The position numbers and the translations under genes are program-made. Below, piece by piece: positions 1-8,083 of a stretch of 64,000 bases of DNA (the stretch's first letter is position 1; each line of letters begins with the position of its first letter). Origin of the DNA: Chitinophaga flava (GTDB lineage Bacteria > Bacteroidota > Bacteroidia > Chitinophagales > Chitinophagaceae); assembly GCF_003308995.1 (NCBI RefSeq), contig NZ_QFFJ01000002.1, forward strand, positions 1,860,001 to 1,924,000, read 5' to 3'. Under the pieces are notes generated by a model. The model had not been told where the DNA came from, made no database searches, and saw only the letters and a list, made by a program, of their open reading frames with translations.

Positions 1-333
1 ATCTTCATTTGCTGGCATTTCACTTTCTGTGATTTTTACCAGGGTGCCGCCACCTTTACCTGCAGACAGGGTGATGTTTGTGGTGGTGCGTTGTTTGGGG
101 GAACCTTGCCATTCAAAAGTTACCTGTTGATCTGGGTTGCTTTGGGTAACAAACACATCGAGCTCGTCACTGAATTCCGGAAATTTCCATGTTAGTGTTT
201 GTCCTTCTTCCATGCGGCCGCTGCCTGTGGCGATGAAGTAGCCGCTCATCTTTTTTGGGTCAACAATTGCTTCATAAACATCATGTGCGGGCTTGGCTAT
301 CTGAATGGAAGCTTTAATGATCAGTGGTTCCAT
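1..333 (-). CDS. SRPBCC (AHSA1-like) domain protein, 3' end outside window
   Basis: The minus-strand reading frame begins at the ATG at 333-331 (MEPLIIKASIQIAKPAHDVY) and stays open for 111 codons to the window edge, so the C-terminus is missing. The N-terminal pattern of a strand followed by 'AHDVYEAIVDPKKMSGYF' and then 'EGQTLTWKFPE' is typical of the START/SRPBCC fold of the AHSA1 type (activator of Hsp90 ATPase homologue 1-like), a helix-grip hydrophobic ligand-binding fold. The ligand cannot be read from the sequence. It follows the leuB terminator, so it probably has its own promoter in the roughly 50 bp upstream. The family call is fairly secure and the function is unknown. Confidence 0.75.
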   Translation of the reverse strand, partial: MEPLIIKASIQIAKPAHDVYEAIVDPKKMSGYFIATGSGRMEEGQTLTWKFPEFSDELDVFVTQSNPDQQVTFEWQGSPKQRTTTNITLSAGKGGGTLVKITESEMPANED

Positions 334-381
334 AAGAAAATGTGTTGAAGGTTTTAATCATGAAGATACGTAAGAAAACAA

Positions 382-417
382 AAAAGCAGCGAAGATCGTT
401 CGGTCTTCGCTGCTTTT
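382..417 (-). terminator. Rho-independent terminator of the leu/cimA operon
   Basis: A perfect 14-bp inverted repeat (AAAAGCAGCGAAGA at 382-395, TCTTCGCTGCTTTT at 404-417) encloses an 8-nt loop. On the minus strand it is followed by a T-rich tract, and it lies 17 bp beyond the leuB stop. Its stem is nearly the same as that of the terminator at 19136-19178. Confidence 0.85.
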
Positions 418-433
418 ATTTTCTGATGATATC

Positions 434-1507
434 TTACAGATGTTTCAGTACTTCTTCGCCGATGGCATCAGTGCCTTTGATCATGTGGGCGGGTGTTTGC
501 GGGTTGGCGATGTCGCGGGTGCGGAAGCCGGCTTTCAGCACCTGGTCTACAGCGTGTATAACAGCGTTGGATTCTTCCTTCATGCCGAAGGAGATATCGA
601 GCAGTAATGCAGCTGAGAGTATGGATGCCAGCGGGTTGGCTACACCTTTGCCAGTGATGTCGTGGGCGGAGCCGTGGATGGGCTCGTATACGCCGGTGCC
701 ATCGCCGATGGAGGCAGAGGCGAGCATGCCCATGGAACCTGCTATCTGTGAGGCTTCATCGGTGAGGATATCACCGAAGAGGTTGGCCGTCACTACCACG
801 TCGAAGCGGCGCGGATCTTTGATGAGCAGCATGGCGGTAGCATCTACGAACTGATGTTCTACTTCTACATCAGGATATTCGGGTGCTATTTTCTGTATGA
901 CTTCCCGCCATAGCCGGGATGTTTCGATGACATTGGCTTTATCGACGGAGCAGAGTTTTTTGCGTCTGGTGCGGGCGGCTTCAAATGCTTTGCGGGCGAT
1001 ACGTTCCACTTCAAAGTGGCTGTATTCTGCGATGTCGAAGGCGGTATCACCGTCATTTTTTCTGCCTTTTTCGCCGAAGTAGATGTCGCCGGTCAATTCA
1101 CGGAAGAAGAGGATATCTGCGCCTTTCAGTATTTCCGGTTTGATGCTGGAGGCGTCGAGCAGTTCGTCGAATAATTTGATAGGGCGCAGGTTGGCGTATA
1201 ATCCCAGTTCCTTGCGCATACGAAGCAGCCCTTGTTCAGGCCTTACTTTGGCAGAAGGATCGTTGTCATATTTGGGATGGCCTACAGCGCCAAACAGCAC
1301 TGCATCTGAGGCGCGCATTTTAGCCAGCGATTCGTCGGGCAACGGATTGCCGGTGGCTTCTATGGCAGCATGTCCTACCAGTGCTTCATCATATGTGAAA
1401 GTGTGTCCGAATCGCGCTGCGATTTTGTCCAGCACCTTTTTGCCTACTGCGGTTACTTCCTGTCCTATTCCGTCTCCGGGAACAATTAAAATATGTTTGG
1501 TTGCCAT
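434..1507 (-). CDS. leuB: 3-isopropylmalate dehydrogenase
   Basis: A 357-residue NAD-dependent beta-decarboxylating dehydrogenase, the normal length for LeuB. It oxidises 3-isopropylmalate to 2-ketoisocaproate in leucine synthesis and, in the citramalate route, 3-methylmalate to 2-ketobutyrate. Visible family features are the N-terminal 'IVPGDGIGQEV', the substrate-loop region 'LGLYANLRPIK', the metal-binding 'FGDILTDEASQIAGSMGML' segment with its Asp residues, and the NAD-site 'YEPIHGSAHDITGKG'. It is the last gene of the leuC-leuD-cimA-leuB operon, 25 bp after cimA, and is followed by a strong terminator. ATG at 1507 is the natural start because GDGIG lies at the usual distance from it. Identification is firm. 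Confidence 0.96.
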   Translation of the reverse strand: MATKHILIVPGDGIGQEVTAVGKKVLDKIAARFGHTFTYDEALVGHAAIEATGNPLPDESLAKMRASDAVLFGAVGHPKYDNDPSAKVRPEQGLLRMRKELGLYANLRPIKLFDELLDASSIKPEILKGADILFFRELTGDIYFGEKGRKNDGDTAFDIAEYSHFEVERIARKAFEAARTRRKKLCSVDKANVIETSRLWREVIQKIAPEYPDVEVEHQFVDATAMLLIKDPRRFDVVVTANLFGDILTDEASQIAGSMGMLASASIGDGTGVYEPIHGSAHDITGKGVANPLASILSAALLLDISFGMKEESNAVIHAVDQVLKAGFRTRDIANPQTPAHMIKGTDAIGEEVLKHL

Positions 1508-1532
1508 CTGTTGATAATAAGATTATGATTGA

Positions 1533-3056
1533 TCAGATCAGGTTGAGCATTTTCTGGGTGGCCTTTATGGCAGACACGGTCTGGTCGCTGTCAAGTCCTC
1601 TTGTTTTAAACTCTTTATTCTGGAAATTCCAGGTGATAATGGTTTCGCATAAAGCGTCGCTTTTACCGCCGGGAGGGATGTGTACAGAATAGTCTGTGAG
1701 TGCAGGCAGTTCCCTTTTTTTCTTTTTGTATACCTTTTTGAGTGCGTTCATGAAGGCATCATACTGCCCATCACCCTGAGAGTGTTCTTCGAAGAGTTCT
1801 CCTTCTACTGATATTTTCAGGGTGACAGAAGGATGAAGATTTTTGGAATGGGAGAGTACATAGTTTTCTATTTTCACCTTTTCCTCTATCCGGCTGCTGT
1901 CGAGAATATCAGAGATGATGTAGGGCAGGTCTGCTTGCGTAAGCACTTCTTTTTTATCGCCCAGTTCAATGATGCGCTGGGTAACCTTTTTGAGGTTGGC
2001 ATCAGAGAGCTGGATGCCCAGTTGCTGAAGATTGTTTTCAATGTTGGCTTTGCCGCTTGTTTTGCCGAGGGCGTAGAGGCGCTGGCGGCCGAAGCGTTCG
2101 GGCATCAGGTCACTGAAATACAGTTTGTTCTTTTTGTCGCCGTCGGCGTGGATGCCGGCTGTTTGTGTGAAAACGTTGGCGCCTACCACGGGTTTATTGG
2201 CCGGGATGCGGATACCGGAGAATGTTTCCACCAGTTTGCTGGCGCCGTATAATGATTTTTCAGATACCGCTGTTTTGATTTCAGGCATGAAGTCGTTGAG
2301 CACAGCGATGGCGCTGGCCAGCGGAGCATTGCCAGCTCTTTCGCCCATACCGTTGATGGTAAGGTGTATGCCGTGAGCGCCGGCTTTCACGCCTTCGAGT
2401 ACGTTGGCGGTGCCGAGATCATAGTCGTTGTGTGCATGGAAATCGAAGTGCAGCTGCGGATAACGCTGCACGATAGCGCTGATATATTGGCTGACTTCTG
2501 CGGGTGTGAGTACACCGAGCGTGTCGGGCAGCATGATGCGTTTGACAGGCTGGTGCTGCAGGAAATCAAGATACTCGTATACGTAGTCGCTGGAGTGGCG
2601 CATGCCGTTGCTCCAGTCTTCCAGGTATATATTGCATTCCAGTCCGTTTTTCCTGGCGAGGGCAATTACGGCGCCTACTTCCGCGAAGTGTTCTGCTGGT
2701 TTTTTCTTCAGCTGATGGGTGAGATGATTGAGTGAACCTTTTGTGAGGAGGTTCATGACCCTGGCGCCGGCCTGCAGCATCCACTCCACAGATACATCAC
2801 CATCAACGAAGGTGAGTACTTCTACTTTATTGATAAAACCATTTGCCTCAGCCCATTGGGTAATAGCCTTCACCGCCGCAAATTCACCTTCCGAAACGCG
2901 GGCGGAGGCAATTTCAATCCTGTCTACTTTTACTTCTGTTAATAAAAGCTGGGCAATGGTTAGTTTTTCCGAGGGAGAAAAAGAGACGCCGCTGGTTTGT
3001 TCACCGTCGCGGAGGGTGGTGTCCATTATTTCAACATATCGCTGCGGTACTGGCAT
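1533..3056 (-). CDS. cimA: (R)-citramalate synthase (2-isopropylmalate synthase family)
   Basis: A 507-residue HMGL-like TIM-barrel acyltransferase with a C-terminal LeuA-type allosteric domain. The barrel carries R16-D17 in 'TTLRDGEQTSG', 'IYLEDWSNG', 'LPDTLGVLTP' and the metal ligands 'FDFHAHNDYD'. The overall pattern ('SARVSEGEF', 'NLLTKGSL', 'GERAGNAPL', 'AGIHADGDKKNKLY', 'IPPGGKSDAL') closely follows my recollection of Leptospira interrogans citramalate synthase, and differs from ordinary LeuA. That enzyme condenses pyruvate with acetyl-CoA to (R)-citramalate, which LeuCD and LeuB turn into 2-ketobutyrate for isoleucine. The C-terminal domain is where isoleucine feedback acts in that enzyme. 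The alternative is a 2-isopropylmalate synthase, and substrate choice cannot be proved here. It lies 20 bp after leuD. Confidence 0.75.
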   Translation of the reverse strand: MPVPQRYVEIMDTTLRDGEQTSGVSFSPSEKLTIAQLLLTEVKVDRIEIASARVSEGEFAAVKAITQWAEANGFINKVEVLTFVDGDVSVEWMLQAGARVMNLLTKGSLNHLTHQLKKKPAEHFAEVGAVIALARKNGLECNIYLEDWSNGMRHSSDYVYEYLDFLQHQPVKRIMLPDTLGVLTPAEVSQYISAIVQRYPQLHFDFHAHNDYDLGTANVLEGVKAGAHGIHLTINGMGERAGNAPLASAIAVLNDFMPEIKTAVSEKSLYGASKLVETFSGIRIPANKPVVGANVFTQTAGIHADGDKKNKLYFSDLMPERFGRQRLYALGKTSGKANIENNLQQLGIQLSDANLKKVTQRIIELGDKKEVLTQADLPYIISDILDSSRIEEKVKIENYVLSHSKNLHPSVTLKISVEGELFEEHSQGDGQYDAFMNALKKVYKKKKRELPALTDYSVHIPPGGKSDALCETIITWNFQNKEFKTRGLDSDQTVSAIKATQKMLNLI

Positions 3057-3076
3057 AAAGCAAATAATTATGGGGG

Positions 3077-3673
3077 TTAATACATACTCTTCGCGGCAAA
3101 AGCCTGTATATCTTCTTTCATGGCCTGGAGATAGTCGATGTCATCAAAGCCGTTGGTCATGTTGTGTTTTTTGTAGCTATTGATATCGAACTGCATACTG
3201 TCACCGGTAGCGGTGATGGTAATGGTTTGGGCAGGCAGGTCGATGACCAGTTCGGTTTTGGGATCGGCTTCTATGGCCGTGAATATCTTATGCAGGAATT
3301 CGGGGCTCACCTGTACCGGCAGGATACCGATGTTCAGCGAGTTGTTTTTGAAGATATCGGCGAAGAAGCTGGACACTACGCAGCGGAAGCCGTAGTCGTA
3401 GATGGCCCAGGCGGCGTGTTCGCGGCTGGAGCCACTGCCGAAGTTTTTGCCGGCCACCAGTATTTCACCGGAATAGATCGGGTTGTTGAGTACAAAGTCC
3501 GCTTTGGGTGTGCCATCTGTATTATAGCGCCAGTCACGAAACAGGTTGTCGCCAAACCCTTTGCGCTCTGTTGCTTTGAGGAAGCGGGCGGGGATGATCT
3601 GGTCGGTGTCCACGTTTTCGATGGGCATGGGTACAGCAGCGCTTTTCAGTACGGTAAATTTATCGTAAGCCAT
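3077..3673 (-). CDS. leuD: 3-isopropylmalate dehydratase small subunit
   Basis: A 198-residue protein, the usual length for bacterial LeuD, forming the swivelling small subunit of isopropylmalate isomerase with LeuC. Typical sequence features are 'NVDTDQIIPARFLK' near the N-terminus, 'NFGSGSSREHAAWA' in the middle and 'IFKNNSLNIGILPV' after it. It lies 35 bp after leuC and 20 bp before cimA, so it is almost certainly co-transcribed. In this operon the LeuCD complex would serve both isopropylmalate and citramalate isomerisation. Confidence 0.96.
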   Translation of the reverse strand: MAYDKFTVLKSAAVPMPIENVDTDQIIPARFLKATERKGFGDNLFRDWRYNTDGTPKADFVLNNPIYSGEILVAGKNFGSGSSREHAAWAIYDYGFRCVVSSFFADIFKNNSLNIGILPVQVSPEFLHKIFTAIEADPKTELVIDLPAQTITITATGDSMQFDINSYKKHNMTNGFDDIDYLQAMKEDIQAFAAKSMY

Positions 3674-3708
3674 GATGTTGTTACTAGTAGTTAAAAATGA
3701 AGAAGTGG

Positions 3709-5118
3709 TTAGATCAGTTCACGCGGATCGGTTACAACACCGGTGACAGCGGCGGCAGCGGCAACAAGCGGGCTGGCCAGCAAAGTGCGGGAGCCTGGTC
3801 CCTGGCGGCCTTCGAAGTTGCGGTTGCTGGTGCTGACAGCATACTTGCCGGCAGGAACTTTGTCGTCGTTCATGGCGAGGCAGGCGGAGCATCCTGGCTG
3901 GCGCAACTGAAAACCGGCAGCAGTCAGGATATCAAGGATACCTTCTTCTTTGATCTGTTGTTCTACAATATGTGATCCGGGCACGATCCAGGCGGTCACA
4001 TGATCTGCTTTACGGCGGCCTTTCACGATGGAGGCAAAGGCGCGGAAGTCTTCTATACGGCCGTTGGTACAGCTGCCGATAAATACATAATCCACTTTTT
4101 TACCTAACATGGGTTCTTCTTCGCTGAAGCCCATGTACTGCAATGATTTTGCGTAGCTGGCTTCACTGCCGCCGGCAGCCTGTGCGGTAGGAATGCGCTG
4201 GGTGATACCCAGGCCCATACCGGGGTTGGTGCCGTAGGTGATCATCGGTTCTATCTCACTGGCTTCAAAAGTATATTCCATATCGAAGGTGGCGCCTTCC
4301 TCTGTTTTTAATGTTTTCCAATAGGCGACAGCGTTATCCCAGGCTTGTCCCTGTGGCGCTTTTTCGCGGCCTTTGATATAGGCGAAGGTGGTTTCGTCCG
4401 GAGCGATGATACCGCCACGGGCACCCATCTCGATACTCATGTTGCAAACGGTCATGCGGCCTTCCATGCTCATCTTCTCAAACACTTCACCGGCATATTC
4501 CACGAAGTAACCGGTGGCGCCGGCTGCGGTGAGGCGGGAGATGATATAGAGGGTGACGTCTTTGGGGGTAATACCTTTGCCGGTGGTACCGGTAACGGTT
4601 ATACGCATTTTCTTCGGTTTCTGCTGCATGATGCACTGGGAGGAGAGGACCATCTCCACTTCTGAGGTGCCGATGCCGAAGGCGATGGCTCCAAAGGCGC
4701 CGTGGGTGGAGGTGTGGGAGTCTCCGCATACGATGGTCATGCCGGGCAGGGTGATGCCGTTTTCCGGTCCTACTACGTGTACGATACCGTTGCGGGGATT
4801 ACCCAGGCCCCAGTGGGAGATGCCATATTTGGCAGTATTGGTTTCCAGGGCTTTCAGCTGGTTGGCTGACAGCGGGTCCTGTACGGGGAGATGCTGATTG
4901 ATGGTAGGTGTATTGTGATCGGCAGTGGCAAAGGTTTTTTCCGGGAACATCACCTTCAGTCCCCTGCTTTCCAACCCCAGAAAAGCTACCGGGCTGGTCA
5001 CTTCATGGATAAAATGACGGTCTATAAACAATACATCAGGACCGTCTTCAATTTTCCTGACCGCATGTGAATCCCATACTTTGTCAAATAAGGTAGCGGG
5101 TATTTTACTCATTTTCAT
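3709..5118 (-). CDS. leuC: 3-isopropylmalate dehydratase large subunit
   Basis: A 469-residue aconitase-family protein of normal LeuC length. The three cysteines that bind the 4Fe-4S cluster are visible: C350 in 'FIGSCTNGR' and C410/C413 in 'PGCSACLAMN'. Other family marks are 'VCGDSHTSTHGAFGA' and 'GARGGIIAPDETT'. It isomerises 2- to 3-isopropylmalate (and citramalate to 3-methylmalate) with LeuD. It is the first gene of the operon. Two start codons two residues apart are possible (MKM); the first was kept. No leader peptide or attenuator was recognised upstream. Confidence 0.96.
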   Translation of the reverse strand: MKMSKIPATLFDKVWDSHAVRKIEDGPDVLFIDRHFIHEVTSPVAFLGLESRGLKVMFPEKTFATADHNTPTINQHLPVQDPLSANQLKALETNTAKYGISHWGLGNPRNGIVHVVGPENGITLPGMTIVCGDSHTSTHGAFGAIAFGIGTSEVEMVLSSQCIMQQKPKKMRITVTGTTGKGITPKDVTLYIISRLTAAGATGYFVEYAGEVFEKMSMEGRMTVCNMSIEMGARGGIIAPDETTFAYIKGREKAPQGQAWDNAVAYWKTLKTEEGATFDMEYTFEASEIEPMITYGTNPGMGLGITQRIPTAQAAGGSEASYAKSLQYMGFSEEEPMLGKKVDYVFIGSCTNGRIEDFRAFASIVKGRRKADHVTAWIVPGSHIVEQQIKEEGILDILTAAGFQLRQPGCSACLAMNDDKVPAGKYAVSTSNRNFEGRQGPGSRTLLASPLVAAAAAVTGVVTDPRELI

Positions 5119-5467
5119 AATTTTAAAGGTAGGTGCTAAATTCTTAAAAAATATCCAGATATTCTTATGATTGTCATATTTTTTCTAAAAAGAGTGGTGA
5201 AAGTATGATTATTATTTTGTGCTGTGATCGCAGTGTTTGTTTTTAATATATTGATAATCAATATAAGATAACAAAAAATTTATATGACAAATGGCTATTA
5301 AGAGAAAGTGTTGCAGTAGGTGTTGTGTCATGAAAAAGTCATGAATCGTAGCAGCGTATACACGATACCGTTAGTGAGGGGGGGAGATAGGCATAACAAA
5401 TGCTGACCATCGCAATAATTGCGTATGGCCGTTGGGGTTATCATTTCAAAAAAAGAAAGTATCGTGT
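5119..5467. other. Intergenic region upstream of leuC, nothing recognised
   Basis: About 350 bp of A+T-rich sequence between the leuC start and the terminator of the next gene. It should hold the leu operon promoter on the minus strand, but I could not find a convincing TAnnTTTG box, leader ORF, T-box or attenuator. A run of eight G residues lies near 5378-5385. Confidence 0.4.
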
Positions 5468-5495
5468 AACCGTGCCCGTATTGCGGGGCACGGTT
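5468..5495 (-). terminator. Hairpin terminator downstream of the 471-residue ORF
   Basis: A perfect 10-bp inverted repeat (AACCGTGCCC at 5468-5477, GGGCACGGTT at 5486-5495) with an 8-nt loop lies 12 bp past the stop of the 5508-6923 gene. On the minus strand a T-rich stretch follows about 12 nt later (plus-strand run of A at 5449-5455). Confidence 0.65.
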
Positions 5496-5507
5496 GGTAT
5501 GATAAGA

Positions 5508-6923
5508 TTACATCTCCTTGAGTACCTTCACAGAATCGAGGCTCATAACTTTTGCTTCTGTACCCATCAGTGACAGGGTATTGGCGAGTAACACGCTCCG
5601 GGGAGACTTACGAAACCCGCCGGGACAGTGGTTGCTGGGCAGGTTGGTGTCCCAGTCTCTCCCCAGTATCAGATAAATTTCATATTCAGCTGCCGGTATT
5701 CCGCTGATTTCATATTCCGTGTTGGATTGAATATAAGTATTGAGAACGGTGCGGTGCGAACCTTTCCGGAGCAGGCATACGATCGCATCCTCTTGCAGTG
5801 GATTCTTTACTTTAAAGGTACAGGGCCCTTTGGTGGGTTTGAGCTGAAGGCAGCTGTCCAGCGGAGCCGCACCATTGGCCAGCTGATTGTCGAATACCCC
5901 GGAACTGAATTGGCCTGCCGGTTGGTTAAGATTGTGTTTTTGCGGGGGCTCGTTTACATTCAGGAGATTGAAAAAACGAGTGAGCCGGTATGCCAATAGC
6001 ACTACGGTCAGGATGGTCGTAAATATATACCATCCGGTTTTTGGGCCGGAAGATGGTTGGGCTACGGATGCGGCAAGGGATACCAGGTCTTGCGTGGGTT
6101 CTTTATTTTCAAAGGCAGTTTCGGAATACTCCGGGGCTTTTTCACCGGTGATCTGCTCGTAGTCTTTTTCCAGTTGCTGGCGTAATACAGTAGGGGTCTT
6201 TATCTGCAGGAGGTAGTGCAACAGGTCTCCAGGTAATCCGCTGTCAGGCCGCAGCGTTTTCAGCTGCCACGCCGCATTGCGGGCGGCTTCCAGTAAATCA
6301 GCCTTTTCTATTTCAAGTTCCCGCGGAAATACATTGAGTGCATCTCTGTTAATCAGCGCCAGGATGGCGGATGACAAGTCGTCTTCCTGGTAGCTGGCTT
6401 CATCACGTAATAGTTGTTGGAGGGTAGTCTGATGTTGTTGCAGCAATGTTACCAATGGCTCATAAATCAGTGCGCTGTCTTCTTTGGTGACGAGTGGTGT
6501 AATGGATATGTTTTTGAAGAAGGCGTTGGTATTGGTAAGGCTGTAAGCCTGTACCAGGGTCTGGCCGTAGGCTGCTGCGAAGTAGGGACTGATAAAACGG
6601 ATGAAGGAAGGATCTTTATAGATATACTTTCCTTCGAAGTTGATGGTTGTCAGATGATCGCCGGTGATCAGGAAACCGTTCAGCGTGTAGTCGTTGGCGA
6701 TAATGTGATAGTAACTTCTTCTCTCCGGGTTATCCAGTTCGGCTATAACGTTTTCGCAGGTGTCCGCATCGAGTAAGTCGCCGTTATAGGAAAGCTGTTG
6801 ATGAGGAGTGGCGGCTATTTCAGCCAGTAATTCCTTCTTTGCATGGTCAATGACGGCATTGTTGATCTTGTCGGCAGCCGTGGAGGCGAGGCCGAGGAGT
6901 TCAATAGGATTGATGTATTTCAC
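5508..6923 (-). CDS. Hypothetical protein with one predicted membrane segment
   Basis: A 471-residue protein that I do not recognise. The first 275 or so residues are hydrophilic and mostly helical. A single strongly hydrophobic stretch ('WYIFTTILTVVLLAYRL', around residue 297-313) would anchor it in the inner membrane. About 150 residues follow, with beta-strand character ('CTFKVKNPLQEDAIVCLLR', 'YEISGIPAAEYEIYLILG'). The N-terminus 'INPIELLGLA' recalls the 'NPYxLLGL' opening of J-like domains, but no HPD motif is present, so this is only a loose resemblance. It stands alone between the leu promoter region and the deoR gene, with its own terminator. Length and codon usage indicate a real gene. 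Confidence 0.7.
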   Translation of the reverse strand: MKYINPIELLGLASTAADKINNAVIDHAKKELLAEIAATPHQQLSYNGDLLDADTCENVIAELDNPERRSYYHIIANDYTLNGFLITGDHLTTINFEGKYIYKDPSFIRFISPYFAAAYGQTLVQAYSLTNTNAFFKNISITPLVTKEDSALIYEPLVTLLQQHQTTLQQLLRDEASYQEDDLSSAILALINRDALNVFPRELEIEKADLLEAARNAAWQLKTLRPDSGLPGDLLHYLLQIKTPTVLRQQLEKDYEQITGEKAPEYSETAFENKEPTQDLVSLAASVAQPSSGPKTGWYIFTTILTVVLLAYRLTRFFNLLNVNEPPQKHNLNQPAGQFSSGVFDNQLANGAAPLDSCLQLKPTKGPCTFKVKNPLQEDAIVCLLRKGSHRTVLNTYIQSNTEYEISGIPAAEYEIYLILGRDWDTNLPSNHCPGGFRKSPRSVLLANTLSLMGTEAKVMSLDSVKVLKEM

Positions 6924-6962
6924 GTATAGGGATATGTTATCCCATAAAAGTAGTCATATTTT

Positions 6963-7748
6963 TTACAGTATCTGCAGGCCTTTGGTTTTATATCCTTGCA
7001 GGGCTTCACTGCCGGCGGGCAATTCGGTGATGAGATAGTGGATGTCTTGCAGGTCAGCGATTTTCATTTTCATGGAGGTGTTGAGTTTTTCGCTGATGGC
7101 GAGGATGGCCACTTTGTCTGCTGCTTTGATCATGGCTTTTTTCACCTGTATCGTTTCCCAGTCGGCATCAGTGAGGCCGTTGACAGGATCGATGGCGTTG
7201 GTGCCGATGATGCAGAGGTCTGCTTTGATATTGGAGAGGTATTCAAATACTTCGCCGCTCACGGTCATCTGGCTGTAGGCAGATATCTGGCCGCCTATCA
7301 CGATGGTTTTGATCATGGGCTTATCCAGCAGTTCAACTGCCGAGAGCACGTTGACAGTGATAAAGGTGGCGCGCAGGGTAGGCGGTATTTTTTTGATGAA
7401 CTCTCGGATGGTGGTGCCGCCGCCAATGAGTACGATCATGTCGTCACGCAGCAGCTGCAACGTTTTTTCGGCGATGACCAGTTTGTTGGTCTGTGCGTAG
7501 GTTTCGGATTCATGACCGTAGTGATAGGCGATAGACATGGCGCCGCCCTTGATCTTCACTACTTCCCCGTCATCGGCCAGTTCGTTGACATCACGGCGGA
7601 TGGTATCTTCAGATACATTAATCAGACTTACCAGTTCACTGTAGGTGATCCGGGTGTGAATATTCACTTGTTGTATGATGAGCTGTTTCCTGGATTTTTT
7701 TGTGAGGGAAACCGGTGGAACATGGTCCTGTGTGTTCATACTATCCAT
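6963..7748 (-). CDS. DeoR-family transcriptional regulator
   Basis: The N-terminal DeoR winged helix-turn-helix is clear ('ITYSELVSLINVSEDTIRRD', then 'DGEVVKIKGGAM'), followed by the DeoRC sugar-phosphate isomerase-like sensor domain with 'VLIGGGTTIREF' and 'IIGTNAIDP'. DeoR regulators usually repress sugar operons and release DNA on binding a phosphorylated sugar. The frame is open upstream to 7847, but those residues are low-complexity and not DeoR-like; I chose the ATG at 7748 (MDSMNTQDHV), with the ATG at 7739 also possible, giving 261 or 258 residues. It is divergent from the SusC-to-M19 operon, and the shared intergenic region has repeated TTTGCA boxes. A role as repressor of that operon and of itself is inferred. 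Confidence 0.9.
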   Translation of the reverse strand: MDSMNTQDHVPPVSLTKKSRKQLIIQQVNIHTRITYSELVSLINVSEDTIRRDVNELADDGEVVKIKGGAMSIAYHYGHESETYAQTNKLVIAEKTLQLLRDDMIVLIGGGTTIREFIKKIPPTLRATFITVNVLSAVELLDKPMIKTIVIGGQISAYSQMTVSGEVFEYLSNIKADLCIIGTNAIDPVNGLTDADWETIQVKKAMIKAADKVAILAISEKLNTSMKMKIADLQDIHYLITELPAGSEALQGYKTKGLQIL

Positions 7749-7795
7749 AGCATCTGATAAATTCAAAGGTGATGATAGACAAAAAAAGTTATATA

Positions 7796-8062
7796 TGCAA
7801 AAAGTGTGATAGGTCTTTTTTGCATGCCATAACATGGGTTGGGGCAAAAATAGAAGATCATAGACAATTTTGCACTTTTGGAGCGAAAAATAATTTTTGT
7901 TGCAGAATTTGATGAGATTAAGTATTTGATTGATAGTTTTTTAGCGAGAAATTAAAGATTTGTGAAGATGGATTTTTGCATTATTTGCAAATAATTTTTG
8001 CGAATTATTTGCAGTTTTGGCAGGAATAGCTATTTTTAACCCCGTAATTTCCGCATTATTTG
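7796..8062. promoter_or_regulatory. Candidate DeoR operator region with TTTGCA repeats
   Basis: TTTGCA occurs at 7819-7824, 7869-7874, 7975-7980, 7984-7989 and 8008-8013, its complement TGCAAA at 7796-7801, and a TTTGCG variant at 7997-8002. The densest part is 7975-8013, containing the perfect 14-bp palindrome TTATTTGCAAATAA (7981-7994). TTATTTG recurs at 8005-8011 and 8056-8062. Direct and inverted hexamer repeats between a DeoR gene and its likely target are what such operators look like. The binding itself is inferred. Confidence 0.6.
8008..8038 (+). promoter_or_regulatory. Bacteroidota-type promoter of the SusC-to-M19 operon
   Basis: TTTG at 8008-8011, a 19-nt spacer and TATTTTTA at 8031-8038 match the Bacteroidota sigma-ABfr pattern TTTG-N19/21-TAnnTTTG except for the last base. 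It is about 45 bp upstream of the SusC start at 8084 and its -33 element lies inside a TTTGCA box, which would allow repression by steric block. Confidence 0.4.
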
Positions 8063-8083
8063 AAGAACTATCAACCAAACCAC

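Noticed and set aside
2125..4897. Plus-strand open frames across the leu operon
   Set aside because: All are shadows of leuC, leuD and cimA, with no start context or family features.
7749..7847. N-terminal extension of the DeoR regulator
   Set aside because: The extra 33 residues (HAKKTYHTFCIYNFF...) are unlike DeoR proteins and would cover part of the intergenic operator region.
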